A stretch of DNA of 64,000 bases, taken from contig NZ_JRJG01000002.1 of the NCBI RefSeq assembly GCF_000759435.1, positions 1-64,000 of the forward strand. The letters run 5' to 3'. The notes beneath the pieces were generated by a model that made no database searches, was not told the DNA's origin, and worked only from the letters and a program-made list of their open reading frames with translations. A program made the position numbers and the translations under genes. The DNA is from Hoeflea sp. BAL378 (GTDB lineage Bacteria > Pseudomonadota > Alphaproteobacteria > Rhizobiales > Rhizobiaceae). Shown piece after piece: positions 34,640 to 41,457 of this stretch (positions are counted from its first letter, which is position 1; each line of letters opens with the position of its first letter).

Positions 34640-34848
34640 CGCATCTTCTCCGGTGGGGCGGGGCGCAGGGCGCCGGTCTGTTCGCGCACCAGGTCGAGCA
34701 CCGAGGCCACGCGGCCCGGATGCACCGACACCGCCGCGCCGATCTCCTCATGGTCGAAGCCCGCCTGCCACAGGGCCACGATGGCCTCCTGCTTGATGGC
34801 GGGCGGAAACCCTGCCTTGGGCCTGCCGACATGCAGATGGATTGTCAT
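34636..34848 (-). CDS. Small helix-turn-helix protein (internal start)
   Basis: An ATG at 34848 with GGAGG seven bases upstream gives a 70-residue protein, MTIHLHVGRPKAG..., with a helix-turn-helix-like segment (ALWQAGFDHEEIGAAVSVHPGRV). The same frame is open further upstream to 35241, so this may also be the C-terminal part of a longer protein. The strong ribosome binding site favours separate translation. Confidence 0.55.
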   Translation of the reverse strand: MTIHLHVGRPKAGFPPAIKQEAIVALWQAGFDHEEIGAAVSVHPGRVASVLDLVREQTGALRPAPPEKMR

Positions 34849-35241
34849 GAGATCCTCCGTTCGCTGATCACCATGCCGCCGGAGGCGGCGAGCAGACTGG
34901 AACTTACTTGCGTGCTGGAGCCTTCCCCGTCTTGCGCGCCGGCGTTCGGCGCGGGCCCGATCCGCCCTCTCGGCCAGCTTCTCGCAATCCTCGAGCGACA
35001 GGCCGACGAGGTCGCCGGCGAGCCGGCGGTCGATGAAGGCCCATTCCAGCGCCGAGCGGTACTTGCGCGGCTCGAACCACTGGCCGATCACCCGCGCGCC
35101 CGGCGCCAGCCCCCGCACGCCCTCGACCGTGGTCACCACCGCCACCCAGGACGGCCGCACCTCGACGCCCAGCACGGCCGGGACGGCGCGGACGGGATGG
35201 TTGGTGACGATGGTGAGGCGGGGAGACTGGAGCGGGGTCAT
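34636..35241 (-). CDS. Phage protein, possible read-through fusion
   Basis: The frame from ATG 35241 (ATGA overlap with the methyltransferase stop) gives 201 residues. The first 110 (TIVTNHPVRAVPAVLGVEV..., ending in LSLEDCEKLAERADRARAERR) look like a small domain of their own. A +1 shift near 34920 would give a natural-looking end, KTGKAPARK and a stop. As written, the frame runs on into the helix-turn-helix protein. It may be a fusion, a frameshift or a sequencing error. Confidence 0.45.
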   Translation of the reverse strand: MTPLQSPRLTIVTNHPVRAVPAVLGVEVRPSWVAVVTTVEGVRGLAPGARVIGQWFEPRKYRSALEWAFIDRRLAGDLVGLSLEDCEKLAERADRARAERRRARRGRLQHASKFQSARRLRRHGDQRTEDLMTIHLHVGRPKAGFPPAIKQEAIVALWQAGFDHEEIGAAVSVHPGRVASVLDLVREQTGALRPAPPEKMR

Positions 35242-35936
35242 GGGTTGGCCTTCCGCCTGGCCGCGCGGCGCTTGGCCTCGCCAGGCGTCGCCAGCTCCAT
35301 GTCCACCGCGCGCGTGTATTTGGCTTGCATGCCGGGGCGGAGCCAGATCGGAGGCCGGGGAGCCATGCCGGCGATCCAAACCAACCAGACATAATCCGTT
35401 GCGCTTGACGCGTGTGGGTCCCAAGCCCCTTCTATCAAGGCCACCCGTTCTGCGAAGTGAACGACAAAAGTCGGCGGGGTCAGGCGATAGATCAGTTCGA
35501 AACGCTCCTGACCAGACAGCCAGCTCGAGCGCACGAAGAACGCCACCCCCATCCGCGCGATCGCACGCGCGCGATCGAAGAAAGCCGTCGCTATGTTGAA
35601 GGGCGGATTGCAGAAGACCCAGTCCGGCTGCACCCGCCCATCCGCCAAAAGCGTCTCGACCGTCTCGAAGGTGAAATCCCGGATCGGCGGGTCGATGCCC
35701 CAGTCGTGAACATCGGAGAAGTCGACAGCACCGAAGACCTCACTGAGCGGCAGCAGCATATGGCCACCACCGGCGCACGGATCGAGCGCACGCAACTCCG
35801 AGAATGAAACCCCGTCCTCCCTGCGCGGAAGAACCTCGTGCAACAACGCCCGCGTCGCCCAAGGCGGCGTCGGAAAATAGTCGAGGCTGTCGGCCGGGTG
35901 CTGGCGATCGTTCATGACCTTGGCGAGACCGCTCAT
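35238..35936 (-). CDS. DNA N6-adenine methyltransferase, NPPF type
   Basis: The 232-residue product starts MSGLAKVMND. It has DYFPTPPWATRALL, typical of phage adenine methylases, SAM-binding LDPCAGGGHMLLPL (51-64) and catalytic NPPF (110-113). It differs from the Dam-type enzyme at 28257-29144, so it probably modifies another sequence. Start overlaps the upstream stop (ATGA). Confidence 0.82.
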   Translation of the reverse strand: MSGLAKVMNDRQHPADSLDYFPTPPWATRALLHEVLPRREDGVSFSELRALDPCAGGGHMLLPLSEVFGAVDFSDVHDWGIDPPIRDFTFETVETLLADGRVQPDWVFCNPPFNIATAFFDRARAIARMGVAFFVRSSWLSGQERFELIYRLTPPTFVVHFAERVALIEGAWDPHASSATDYVWLVWIAGMAPRPPIWLRPGMQAKYTRAVDMELATPGEAKRRAARRKANP

Positions 35937-36241
35937 GTCGCACCGCTGGAAGATCCTCGGGACAGGCCCGAGGATGACGAGCCGAAAGATGGCGGCAAAA
36001 GAGCGAGCACCGAGGCCGGCACCTCCGCCCACCCCGCGTCATCCTCGGGCCTGCCCCGAGGATCTAACGCAGCCTGCCCACGACGAATGTCCACGCGACG
36101 AAACGGAATGCGACCCTCGACCGCGTCCCTTGCAAAGTGATTCTCCCAGCCGCTTGCAAGCATCCGCTCTATGGCTCTTCCCACCGGACCGAGGCGGCTA
36201 ACGGTCTTGCCGCAGGATTGCGCCTTGAGCACCGTCTGCAT
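35933..36241 (-). CDS. Small phage protein with repeat-derived C-terminus
   Basis: The 102-residue product starts MQTVLKAQSCGKTV. The first 58 residues look like a normal phage protein. The last 44 are encoded by an inserted palindromic element (35951-36065) and are Ser/Gly/Pro-rich (SFGSSSSGLSRGSSSG). The stop still overlaps the methyltransferase start by ATGA, so the frame has survived the insertion. Function unknown. Confidence 0.5.
   Translation of the reverse strand: MQTVLKAQSCGKTVSRLGPVGRAIERMLASGWENHFARDAVEGRIPFRRVDIRRGQAALDPRGRPEDDAGWAEVPASVLALLPPSFGSSSSGLSRGSSSGAT
35951..36065. repeat. Two inverted palindromes, RIME-like element
   Basis: Copy A (35953-35975) is ATCCTCGGG-ACAGG-CCCGAGGAT and copy B (36041-36063) is ATCCTCGGG-CCTGC-CCCGAGGAT. 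Each is flanked by CGTC and AGATC in opposite orientation. The whole is about 115 bp. This matches the intergenic palindromic repeats (CGTCATCCTCGGGC...) common in rhizobial chromosomes. Finding one inside a phage gene suggests a mobile unit. Confidence 0.65.
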
Positions 36242-36756
36242 CACGCGCCCTCCCCGCCGAATTTCAGCACCTGGCCGCCGCTGGCGCGGCCCTTGGCCAG
36301 CGCCATGTCAAGATTGGCCATGAGTTCGCGCAGCGGCGCGGTCTGGCGGGAGATCTTGTCGATCTCGGCGGGTGTCAGCCGGCCGTCGGCCAGCGCCTCG
36401 GCCACCGACACCGACAGCGCCCCCACCTGGCGCATCACCTCGGTGTTGCAGTGGAAGATCTCGCGCTCCAGGTCCGCGCACTTCGTCTCGCCGCCCTCCG
36501 GGCCGGCCAGCCGGTGGCCGTTGATCTCGGCCATGGCGGAGGTGACATAGGGCATGCCGCATTCCGCCTCGAGGATCAGCACCACATGCAGCGGCATCAG
36601 GTCGGGCGCGGTGCGGGTGTCCGCGAAGCGCCCCATCTGCGAGCCGCTGTAATTGGCGATAGACCCGGCGCGGTCGCCACCACCACAGCGCTGGACCAGA
36701 TCCTTCTGCGCTGCCTTGATCCGGCAATGGGCTTCAGTGGAGATCGTTGCTGACAT
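36241..36756 (-). CDS. Phage regulatory protein, CII-like
   Basis: The 171-residue product starts MSATISTEAHCRIKAAQKDL. The N-terminal 80 residues (DRAGSIANYSGSQMGRFAD, MPLHVVLILEAECG) match the phage CII/CP76-type regulators, which bind DNA through a helix-turn-helix and activate or repress early promoters. The C-terminal part is helical. Palindromes at 36798-36841 lie just upstream and could be its sites. Confidence 0.75.
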   Translation of the reverse strand: MSATISTEAHCRIKAAQKDLVQRCGGGDRAGSIANYSGSQMGRFADTRTAPDLMPLHVVLILEAECGMPYVTSAMAEINGHRLAGPEGGETKCADLEREIFHCNTEVMRQVGALSVSVAEALADGRLTPAEIDKISRQTAPLRELMANLDMALAKGRASGGQVLKFGGEGA

Positions 36757-36797
36757 GGCCTGTCCTCTTGTCCGCCCGCCTCACGCGAGCACAAAGC

Positions 36798-36841
36798 TTT
36801 CCCGCTCCGGGAAATCCCGGTTGCGTTTCCCGTGGTGGGAA
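36798..36841. promoter_or_regulatory. Two palindromes upstream of the CII-like gene
   Basis: TTTCCCG-CTC-CGGGAAA (36798-36814) is a perfect 7-3-7 palindrome. TTCCC-GTGGT-GGGAA (36827-36841) is a looser 5-5-5 one. Both lie in the 146-bp gap upstream of the CII-like gene and differ from the repressor operators at 38.0 and 39.7 kb. Candidate binding sites for the CII-like protein. Confidence 0.45.
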
Positions 36842-36902
36842 GTGGTCGAAACTGGTCAGATCATCGGGTCAGAAACGAAAGCCGATCCGATGATGAAGAC
36901 AT

Positions 36903-37568
36903 TCACCGCTGCAAGGCCAACGGAGCCGCCTCGTCTTGCATCCGTGCCCAGATACCGCAGCCCTGCACCGCAGCGGCGGATGCCAGAGGATCGCTTGCAC
37001 ACGGCGCGAACATCGGTTCAATTGCAACGTGGCGCGGCCACCGCGGACCAGGAGAAAACGGATGCCCATTCCCACCCCCGAGACCGAACTGGCGATGAAG
37101 GAAATCGAGGCAGGCCTGTTTCGTCAGGCGTTTGTGGAGCTTGCGCTTGCCTTCGCCCGGCGCGATCCCCGCGGCTTCGCCCTCGCCCGGCACGACGTCC
37201 ATGCGGCCCTTGGCAGCGTCGATGTCAAGAAGATCACGCCGCGCCCGCGCATAACGGGCAGCCGAGTGGATATCGAGCTCGTTCAGGAGCAAGGCCTCAG
37301 GCGCGCATTCGAGGCCTACGAGGAGGCGGTGCGCGAGATCGTCAAACGCGGAGGCTGACGCCAGCTTTTCCGCATCCATCTCGTCAAGCCAGTCCTGCAG
37401 ATAGGCCGGTGCGCTGCTTGCCGCCACATAGGCTCGCATGGCGCGCGCTGTCCGCAGCGCCCGCAGCGCCAGCCGCTTCCGCCGTGCCCGGTCGCGGTCC
37501 CGCCGGCTGTGACCGGTGGCAAAGGCGCACAGCGCATCGTCGATACGGCGGAGAAGTAAGCGGGCCAT
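36903..37568 (-). CDS. Hypothetical phage protein in the left early operon
   Basis: ATG 37568 has GGAGG at a good distance. The 221-residue product is basic and Ala/Arg-rich at the N-terminus (MARLLLRRIDDALCAFATGH), then helical. Strand and position fit the leftward operon between the Cro-like and CII-like genes. An ORF on the other strand (37062-37358) lies wholly inside it. Third-position GC is equally high in both, so which is real cannot be settled; the operon context favours this one, at least for its N-terminal half. Confidence 0.45.
   Translation of the reverse strand: MARLLLRRIDDALCAFATGHSRRDRDRARRKRLALRALRTARAMRAYVAASSAPAYLQDWLDEMDAEKLASASAFDDLAHRLLVGLECAPEALLLNELDIHSAARYARARRDLLDIDAAKGRMDVVPGEGEAAGIAPGEGKRKLHKRLTKQACLDFLHRQFGLGGGNGHPFSPGPRWPRHVAIEPMFAPCASDPLASAAAVQGCGIWARMQDEAAPLALQR
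37062..37358 (+). CDS. Possible small gene antisense to the left operon
   Basis: ATG 37062 follows AGGAG with seven bases between. The 98-residue product (MPIPTPETELAMKEIEAGLF...) is rich in charged helices, with codon use like its neighbours. It would be the only plus-strand gene left of the repressor and lies entirely within the opposite frame, so it may be a shadow. Confidence 0.35.
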   Translation: MPIPTPETELAMKEIEAGLFRQAFVELALAFARRDPRGFALARHDVHAALGSVDVKKITPRPRITGSRVDIELVQEQGLRRAFEAYEEAVREIVKRGG

Positions 37569-37726
37569 CTGGGTTCCTCCTTGAAATGCGGTTGCAGGGG
37601 GTCCGAAGGACCGCGCGAGACCCGTGGCTCGCGCCAGCGAACCTGCGAACTCCTGGGTATGGTGAGCCGCAGTCGAACGGCGGGATGGCCGCTTCCCCAC
37701 CCTGCGGTGAACTGTGGTCCGAGCGC

Positions 37727-38002
37727 TCATTCGGCAGCCTCTGGAATTGTGTGTTCCGCCTCGGCCGGTGCGGAGCCTGGCCGCGCCACGCCCTCGGGCC
37801 ATTCGGCGCCGTCGGGCCAATTATCGGACAGCCACTGCATGACGCGCTCAAAAGTGCCCGTGGCAATGTCGGAGCCAGTGCGGATGCGCTTCATCCGTCC
37901 GCCGCCATTAAGCAGACGGTCGGACAAGGTGCCCTCACCCACGCCTGTGGCGTCGACGAAGGCGTCGAAGGTGCGGATGAACTGTTCTCGCAGAGTGATC
38001 AT
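37727..38002 (-). CDS. Cro-like regulator
   Basis: The 91-residue product starts MITLREQFIRTFDAFVDATGV, followed by GEGTLSDRLLNGGGRMKRIRTG, a short helix-turn-helix. It is the first gene of the leftward operon and is divergent from the repressor, with operators between, which is the place of cro in lambdoid phages. The C-terminus is acidic and Pro/Ala-rich. Confidence 0.7.
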   Translation of the reverse strand: MITLREQFIRTFDAFVDATGVGEGTLSDRLLNGGGRMKRIRTGSDIATGTFERVMQWLSDNWPDGAEWPEGVARPGSAPAEAEHTIPEAAE

Positions 38003-38008
38003 GCGCGT

Positions 38009-38037
38009 AAATTGCGGAACTTATTCCGCATTGTCAA
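38009..38037 (-). promoter_or_regulatory. Leftward early promoter overlapped by an operator
   Basis: On the minus strand TTGACA (38037-38032) and CAATTT (38014-38009) are 17 bp apart, ahead of the Cro-like gene. The spacer is occupied by the perfect operator TGCGGAA-CTTA-TTCCGCA (38013-38030), so repressor binding would block RNA polymerase. Confidence 0.6.
38013..38030. promoter_or_regulatory. Repressor operator, perfect palindrome
   Basis: TGCGGAA-CTTA-TTCCGCA, a 7-4-7 palindrome in the divergent cro/repressor gap. It is the same sequence type as at 39712-39729. Confidence 0.7.
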
Positions 38038-38087
38038 CGGAAATATTTCAGAATGATTACCTGCGCAAATACGGCTAATATTCCGCA
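38038..38087. promoter_or_regulatory. Two weaker repressor operators
   Basis: CGGAA-ATAT-TTCAG (38038-38051) and CGGCT-AATA-TTCCG (38072-38085) keep one good half-site each and the four-base spacing. The second ends just before the repressor start codon at 38089 and could mediate autoregulation. Confidence 0.5.
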
Positions 38088-38088
38088 C

Positions 38089-38775
38089 ATGAAAAAGACC
38101 CTTCAGGACCGTGCCCGCGAGCGCCTTGCCGCACTCGGCCTTTCCCCCAGCGGAGCCAGCGAAAAAGCGGGGCTCAGCCGCGAGACACTGCCCAAGCTTC
38201 TCAAGAACCCGGACGCGATGCCGGGAGCAAGAACCCTTTCAAAGCTTGCGGGCGTCCTGGGCGTGACGGAGCAGTGGCTGCTTACAGGGACCGATGCGAA
38301 GGATGCCGTCCCGACACTGGAGGTGCGGCCCGCCACAGCGCCCGTTGCGCCCTCAAGGACAAGCATGCCGGCCGATATCGAAGTCTTGGGCACGGCGGCC
38401 GGCAGCTTGCTTTCTGGCGCGTTCCAGATTGAGGGCGTGATCGACTATGTGCGCCGCCCGCCGGCGCTCTCCGGCGCCCGAGACATCTACGCACTCTACA
38501 TCGAGGGCTCGTCAATGGAGCCCCGGTATTTTCCGGGGGATCTCGTTTACGTCAATCCGCACAAGCCGCCACGCATCGGCGACGTTGTGATCGTGCAGGA
38601 GATCAATGGCGACCCACATGCAATAACCGCATCGATCGGAGTGCTGCGGCGAAGGGGCGGCGGCGCAATCGTGCTGTCGAAGCACAATCCACCCGATTCG
38701 GAGATATCCATTCCGCACGAGAGGGTTGCGGCAATCCACAAGGTGTTGACCGTCAACGAACTGTATGGCGTTTAG
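38089..38775 (+). CDS. Phage repressor, XRE helix-turn-helix plus S24 domain
   Basis: Starting at MKKTLQDRAR gives 228 residues. Residues 5-65 form an XRE-type helix-turn-helix (GLSPSGASEKAGLSRETLPKLL). Residues 100-228 are LexA/CI-like, with the nucleophile Ser142 in EGSSMEP. The Lys that normally follows in a VKR-type motif is not seen; the matching stretch reads ITASIGVLRR. So RecA-stimulated self-cleavage may be lost. It keeps the prophage silent by binding the GCGGAA operators on both sides. Confidence 0.85.
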   Translation: MKKTLQDRARERLAALGLSPSGASEKAGLSRETLPKLLKNPDAMPGARTLSKLAGVLGVTEQWLLTGTDAKDAVPTLEVRPATAPVAPSRTSMPADIEVLGTAAGSLLSGAFQIEGVIDYVRRPPALSGARDIYALYIEGSSMEPRYFPGDLVYVNPHKPPRIGDVVIVQEINGDPHAITASIGVLRRRGGGAIVLSKHNPPDSEISIPHERVAAIHKVLTVNELYGV

Positions 38776-38804
38776 CCAGATTCAGGGCAAGCATCTGTCA
38801 CAAG

Positions 38805-39608
38805 CTATTGCATGCTCCACAGCTCATCGGAACTAAGGCCTGAGGTCTCAACGATTTTCGCGGCGACCGACTCGCAGCTGATATTCGCAATCTCAGCTTG
38901 AGCATCCACGGTTTCACCCGCCAAATGGAGCGCCGCCGTCTCAAGTATTGCCGGATCCACGCCCTTGAATTCAGTCAGTTCCGGGCGGATTCGATACTCT
39001 GGGCATTTCTTCTCAAGAGCAACCAGATAACCCAGGAAGACGGCCATATTGATGCCTGCAGTCACTGCTGTCGTGTCACCTTCATCGGCGCTTGCCGCTG
39101 CAGCTTCATCTTTCCGTTGAGTTGACAAGCACTTCAGAAGTTCATCCCCTGCCTTCGTGCTGCCCCGCGCCGTCAACAAGTGCGGCTTATTGCTTATTCC
39201 GTCCTGCACCGCAATTTGCGACCGGGCCGACTTCATAGCGGCGGAGAAAGCCGCCGCGTCCTTGGCGGCGAGGTCGAACTGCACGCCGGCGATATTGGGT
39301 CCAAATGCACCCGTCACGCCTTCGGCACCGAAAAGCACTTCACCGTCAAATGCGAACTTCCCAGCCGGCTTCATCGCCTTGAGCGCAGGATCGTATTCCC
39401 AACCCGCGATAGCGCGCACGTCGAGCCCGTTCCCCGCAGTATCGCAAGTGATGAATATTCCGGATCGCATGCTCGTCGAGTAATCCACCTCGACCTTCTC
39501 ACCGCCAGAAAAGGGATCGCTGGTTTTCTCGTAGGTCCACTGATCGAAGCCGGCATGTGCGGAGCCGCAACTCATAGCAAAAAGCGCAACAGCAACCCTT
39601 ACATTCAT
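38805..39608 (-). CDS. Secreted protein of unknown function, possible lysogenic-conversion gene
   Basis: Starting at MNVRVAVALF gives 267 residues with GAGGAGG upstream. The first 19 residues are a signal peptide (cleavage after AHA), so the mature protein is periplasmic or secreted. It has four or more Cys and a Gly/Ala/Asp-rich middle part, with no family I recognise. It is on the strand opposite to both flanking genes, between the repressor and the right operon promoter, a usual place for host-benefit genes expressed in lysogens. Confidence 0.7.
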   Translation of the reverse strand: MNVRVAVALFAMSCGSAHAGFDQWTYEKTSDPFSGGEKVEVDYSTSMRSGIFITCDTAGNGLDVRAIAGWEYDPALKAMKPAGKFAFDGEVLFGAEGVTGAFGPNIAGVQFDLAAKDAAAFSAAMKSARSQIAVQDGISNKPHLLTARGSTKAGDELLKCLSTQRKDEAAAASADEGDTTAVTAGINMAVFLGYLVALEKKCPEYRIRPELTEFKGVDPAILETAALHLAGETVDAQAEIANISCESVAAKIVETSGLSSDELWSMQ

Positions 39609-39711
39609 GAAAGCACCCTCCTCGCAGACATCTAACGAGTAGGTTGCAACTATTCTGCCCCACGTCAATTCAGAAGCGAAGCAGGCCGTGCGATGGCGCC
39701 GACCTGCGGCA

Positions 39712-39729
39712 AGCGGAATTGTTTCCGCT
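39712..39729. promoter_or_regulatory. Repressor operator, perfect palindrome (right side)
   Basis: AGCGGAA-TTGT-TTCCGCT is a perfect 7-4-7 palindrome with the same core as at 38013-38030. It lies just before the -35 element of the rightward promoter. Confidence 0.65.
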
Positions 39730-39736
39730 TTTTCTG

Positions 39737-39764
39737 TTGACACGGAACATTTTCCGCATATCTT
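39737..39764 (+). promoter_or_regulatory. Rightward early promoter with operator in the spacer
   Basis: TTGACA (39737-39742) and TATCTT (39759-39764) are 16 bp apart. The spacer holds CGGAA-CATT-TTCCG (39743-39756), so the repressor would cover the promoter. It should drive the plus-strand operon that starts at 39848 and ends with the integrase. Confidence 0.65.
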
Positions 39765-39847
39765 TGTCCGCGTCACCTCCCAGTGGCTTTGAACCTCCCC
39801 GCTTGCCGGGAGCGCGAATGCGCCCTGCTTCCTTCCGGAGACCGCCG

Positions 39848-40078
39848 ATGATCCGTTTTCACCCAAGGGAACCACAGCTCCAGTCCGCACCAGCCGCCTC
39901 CTGCCGCGACGCCCTGACAGGGCGCATGGCCAGCGACATGCGCGAGATGGCCTTTTCCGGGCAGACGGTGAGCCCGGAAACCCTGATCCAGCGCGGATGG
40001 ACCGCCGACACGGTCAAGCGCCTGTCGCCCGCCGCCATCACCCAGGCGCGGCGCGAGAGCGTGCGGAGGCTGTCATGA
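39848..40078 (+). CDS. Small phage protein, first gene of the right operon
   Basis: The 76-residue product starts MIRFHPREPQLQSAP. It contains RDALTGRMASDMREMAFSGQ and RGWTADTVKRLSPAAITQAR, a pattern seen in small phage early proteins that may bind DNA. No named family. The start was chosen because it lies downstream of the promoter at 39737; a longer frame to 39644 crosses the operators. ATGA overlap with the next gene. Confidence 0.6.
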   Translation: MIRFHPREPQLQSAPAASCRDALTGRMASDMREMAFSGQTVSPETLIQRGWTADTVKRLSPAAITQARRESVRRLS

Positions 40079-40233
40079 TCCCCGCCACGATCACGATCAT
40101 CGACGGCACGCGGCTGACCCAGGAGCGCGCTCGCGCCGCCCGCGGCACCGACGCCCCCGCGCTGGCGGCAGCGGCGGTCATCACCCTGTTCTGCATCGCG
40201 GCCGGCCTCGTCGCCATCTGCATGGGGTCGTGA
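40075..40233 (+). CDS. Small membrane protein
   Basis: The 52-residue product starts MIPATITIIDGTRLTQERAR and has one hydrophobic segment at the C-terminus (ALAAAAVITLFCIAAGLVAI). It is coupled to the gene before by ATGA and followed 1 bp later by the next. Role unknown. Confidence 0.55.
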   Translation: MIPATITIIDGTRLTQERARAARGTDAPALAAAAVITLFCIAAGLVAICMGS

Positions 40234-40234
40234 G

Positions 40235-40705
40235 ATGTTCATCTATCTCGATGATTTCGCCGACGAGATCGTGCCTTGCGATCCGGACCTCGATAGCTGG
40301 GCCAGGTGGCTGGCGCGCGGTGGGGACGAGGGCTGGCCCGTGGAAGTGCCCGCGGACGGGACGACCTTCAGCGCATCGACGCTCGAGCTGACCTGCTGGC
40401 GCGAATACACGCGCGGCGAGGACGGCGCATGGTCGCCCCCCGCTGGCGAACCCGAGCACGATTTCGCAGCGATCGTCGATGGCGAGGGCTGCGAGAACTG
40501 GTTTGTCGAGGACATTCTTTCGGGAACACGGGTTTCCGAAGGCATCCACGACTGGATGCAGAATGAAAGCGATCCTGACGGGGGCTATGACAGCGTCTGG
40601 GTGGTTTTCGGCAACCACAACAAAACCCCGCTGGTGGCAACCTACCACGCCGACGGCCCGCGCCTGACGCTGGCCGAGAAGGCCGCAGAAGGCGGTGCGT
40701 CATGA
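40235..40705 (+). CDS. Acidic phage protein of unknown function
   Basis: The 156-residue product starts MFIYLDDFADEIVPCDPDLD, is very acidic and rich in Trp (WARWLARGGDEGW). Acidic, Trp-rich small phage proteins are often DNA mimics or inhibitors of host enzymes, but I cannot show that here. Its last codons overlap the start of the HD-domain gene (ATGA). Confidence 0.65.
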   Translation: MFIYLDDFADEIVPCDPDLDSWARWLARGGDEGWPVEVPADGTTFSASTLELTCWREYTRGEDGAWSPPAGEPEHDFAAIVDGEGCENWFVEDILSGTRVSEGIHDWMQNESDPDGGYDSVWVVFGNHNKTPLVATYHADGPRLTLAEKAAEGGAS

Positions 40706-41445
40706 CCGCCATCCTCCGCCTTGCTCCCGAGCCCGTCTGGTCGTTCCGTCCGGATGGCTCGGTGCGCGATCTCGCAGCACCCGATCCTGCCGAAATCGAT
40801 TTCTACGCCATGGCAAACGCCCTGTCGAAGATCGCCCGCTTCAACGGGTCCAACCCCGGCGTGGCCTATTCGGTGGCGCAGCACTCGGTGATGGGCGCAG
40901 ACGCGATTCTCAACGAGACCGGCGACGCGAGGCTGGCGGCGCTGTTCCTGCTCCATGACGGCGAGGAGCATCTTGTCGGCGACAAGCCGACGCCGGCGCA
41001 GCGGCTGCTCAACGCGACTATCAGCGCCTCAACCCACACCGCAAGACGGTCTGCCCCTAAATTCATGACGATTACGCGGCAGCAGGCGGAGGAAGCCGGG
41101 GCTTTGGCGCACTTCTCATGGGACGCCATCAAATTTGCCTGGCGCGAAGCCGGATGGTTGGCCGCCGGCCTGATCCTGCCCAACGCCTTCGAGCAGGATC
41201 ATCTCAACGACTTCGACCGCCGCATGTGCAACGCCGAGATGGTGGCTCTGTTCGGCCCGTCCGCCCGGGCGCAGGCCATTCCCGTCGCCCACAAGCGCCC
41301 GCTCCGCCTCAAGGGCGGCATCAAGCCCTGGGCGGCGATGAAGGCCGAGGAGCGCTTCGTCGAGGCCGCCCAGCGGCTGATCGGCGAGGAGCGGATGCTC
41401 GAGCAACGCGCCCTTCACGCCGCCCACGTCGCCCTCACCTCCTGA
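40702..41445 (+). CDS. HD-domain phosphohydrolase
   Basis: The 247-residue product has the HD signature: SVAQHSVMGAD (His), then LFLLHDGEEHLVGD with the His-Asp pair, and a later Asp (DHLNDFDRRM). The pattern is like YfbR-type 5'-nucleotidases and other nucleotide hydrolases. A phage enzyme of this kind could adjust nucleotide pools or remove signalling nucleotides. It lies in the right operon before several small genes. Confidence 0.75.
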   Translation: MTAILRLAPEPVWSFRPDGSVRDLAAPDPAEIDFYAMANALSKIARFNGSNPGVAYSVAQHSVMGADAILNETGDARLAALFLLHDGEEHLVGDKPTPAQRLLNATISASTHTARRSAPKFMTITRQQAEEAGALAHFSWDAIKFAWREAGWLAAGLILPNAFEQDHLNDFDRRMCNAEMVALFGPSARAQAIPVAHKRPLRLKGGIKPWAAMKAEERFVEAAQRLIGEERMLEQRALHAAHVALTS

Positions 41446-41457
41446 AAGGACACACCA

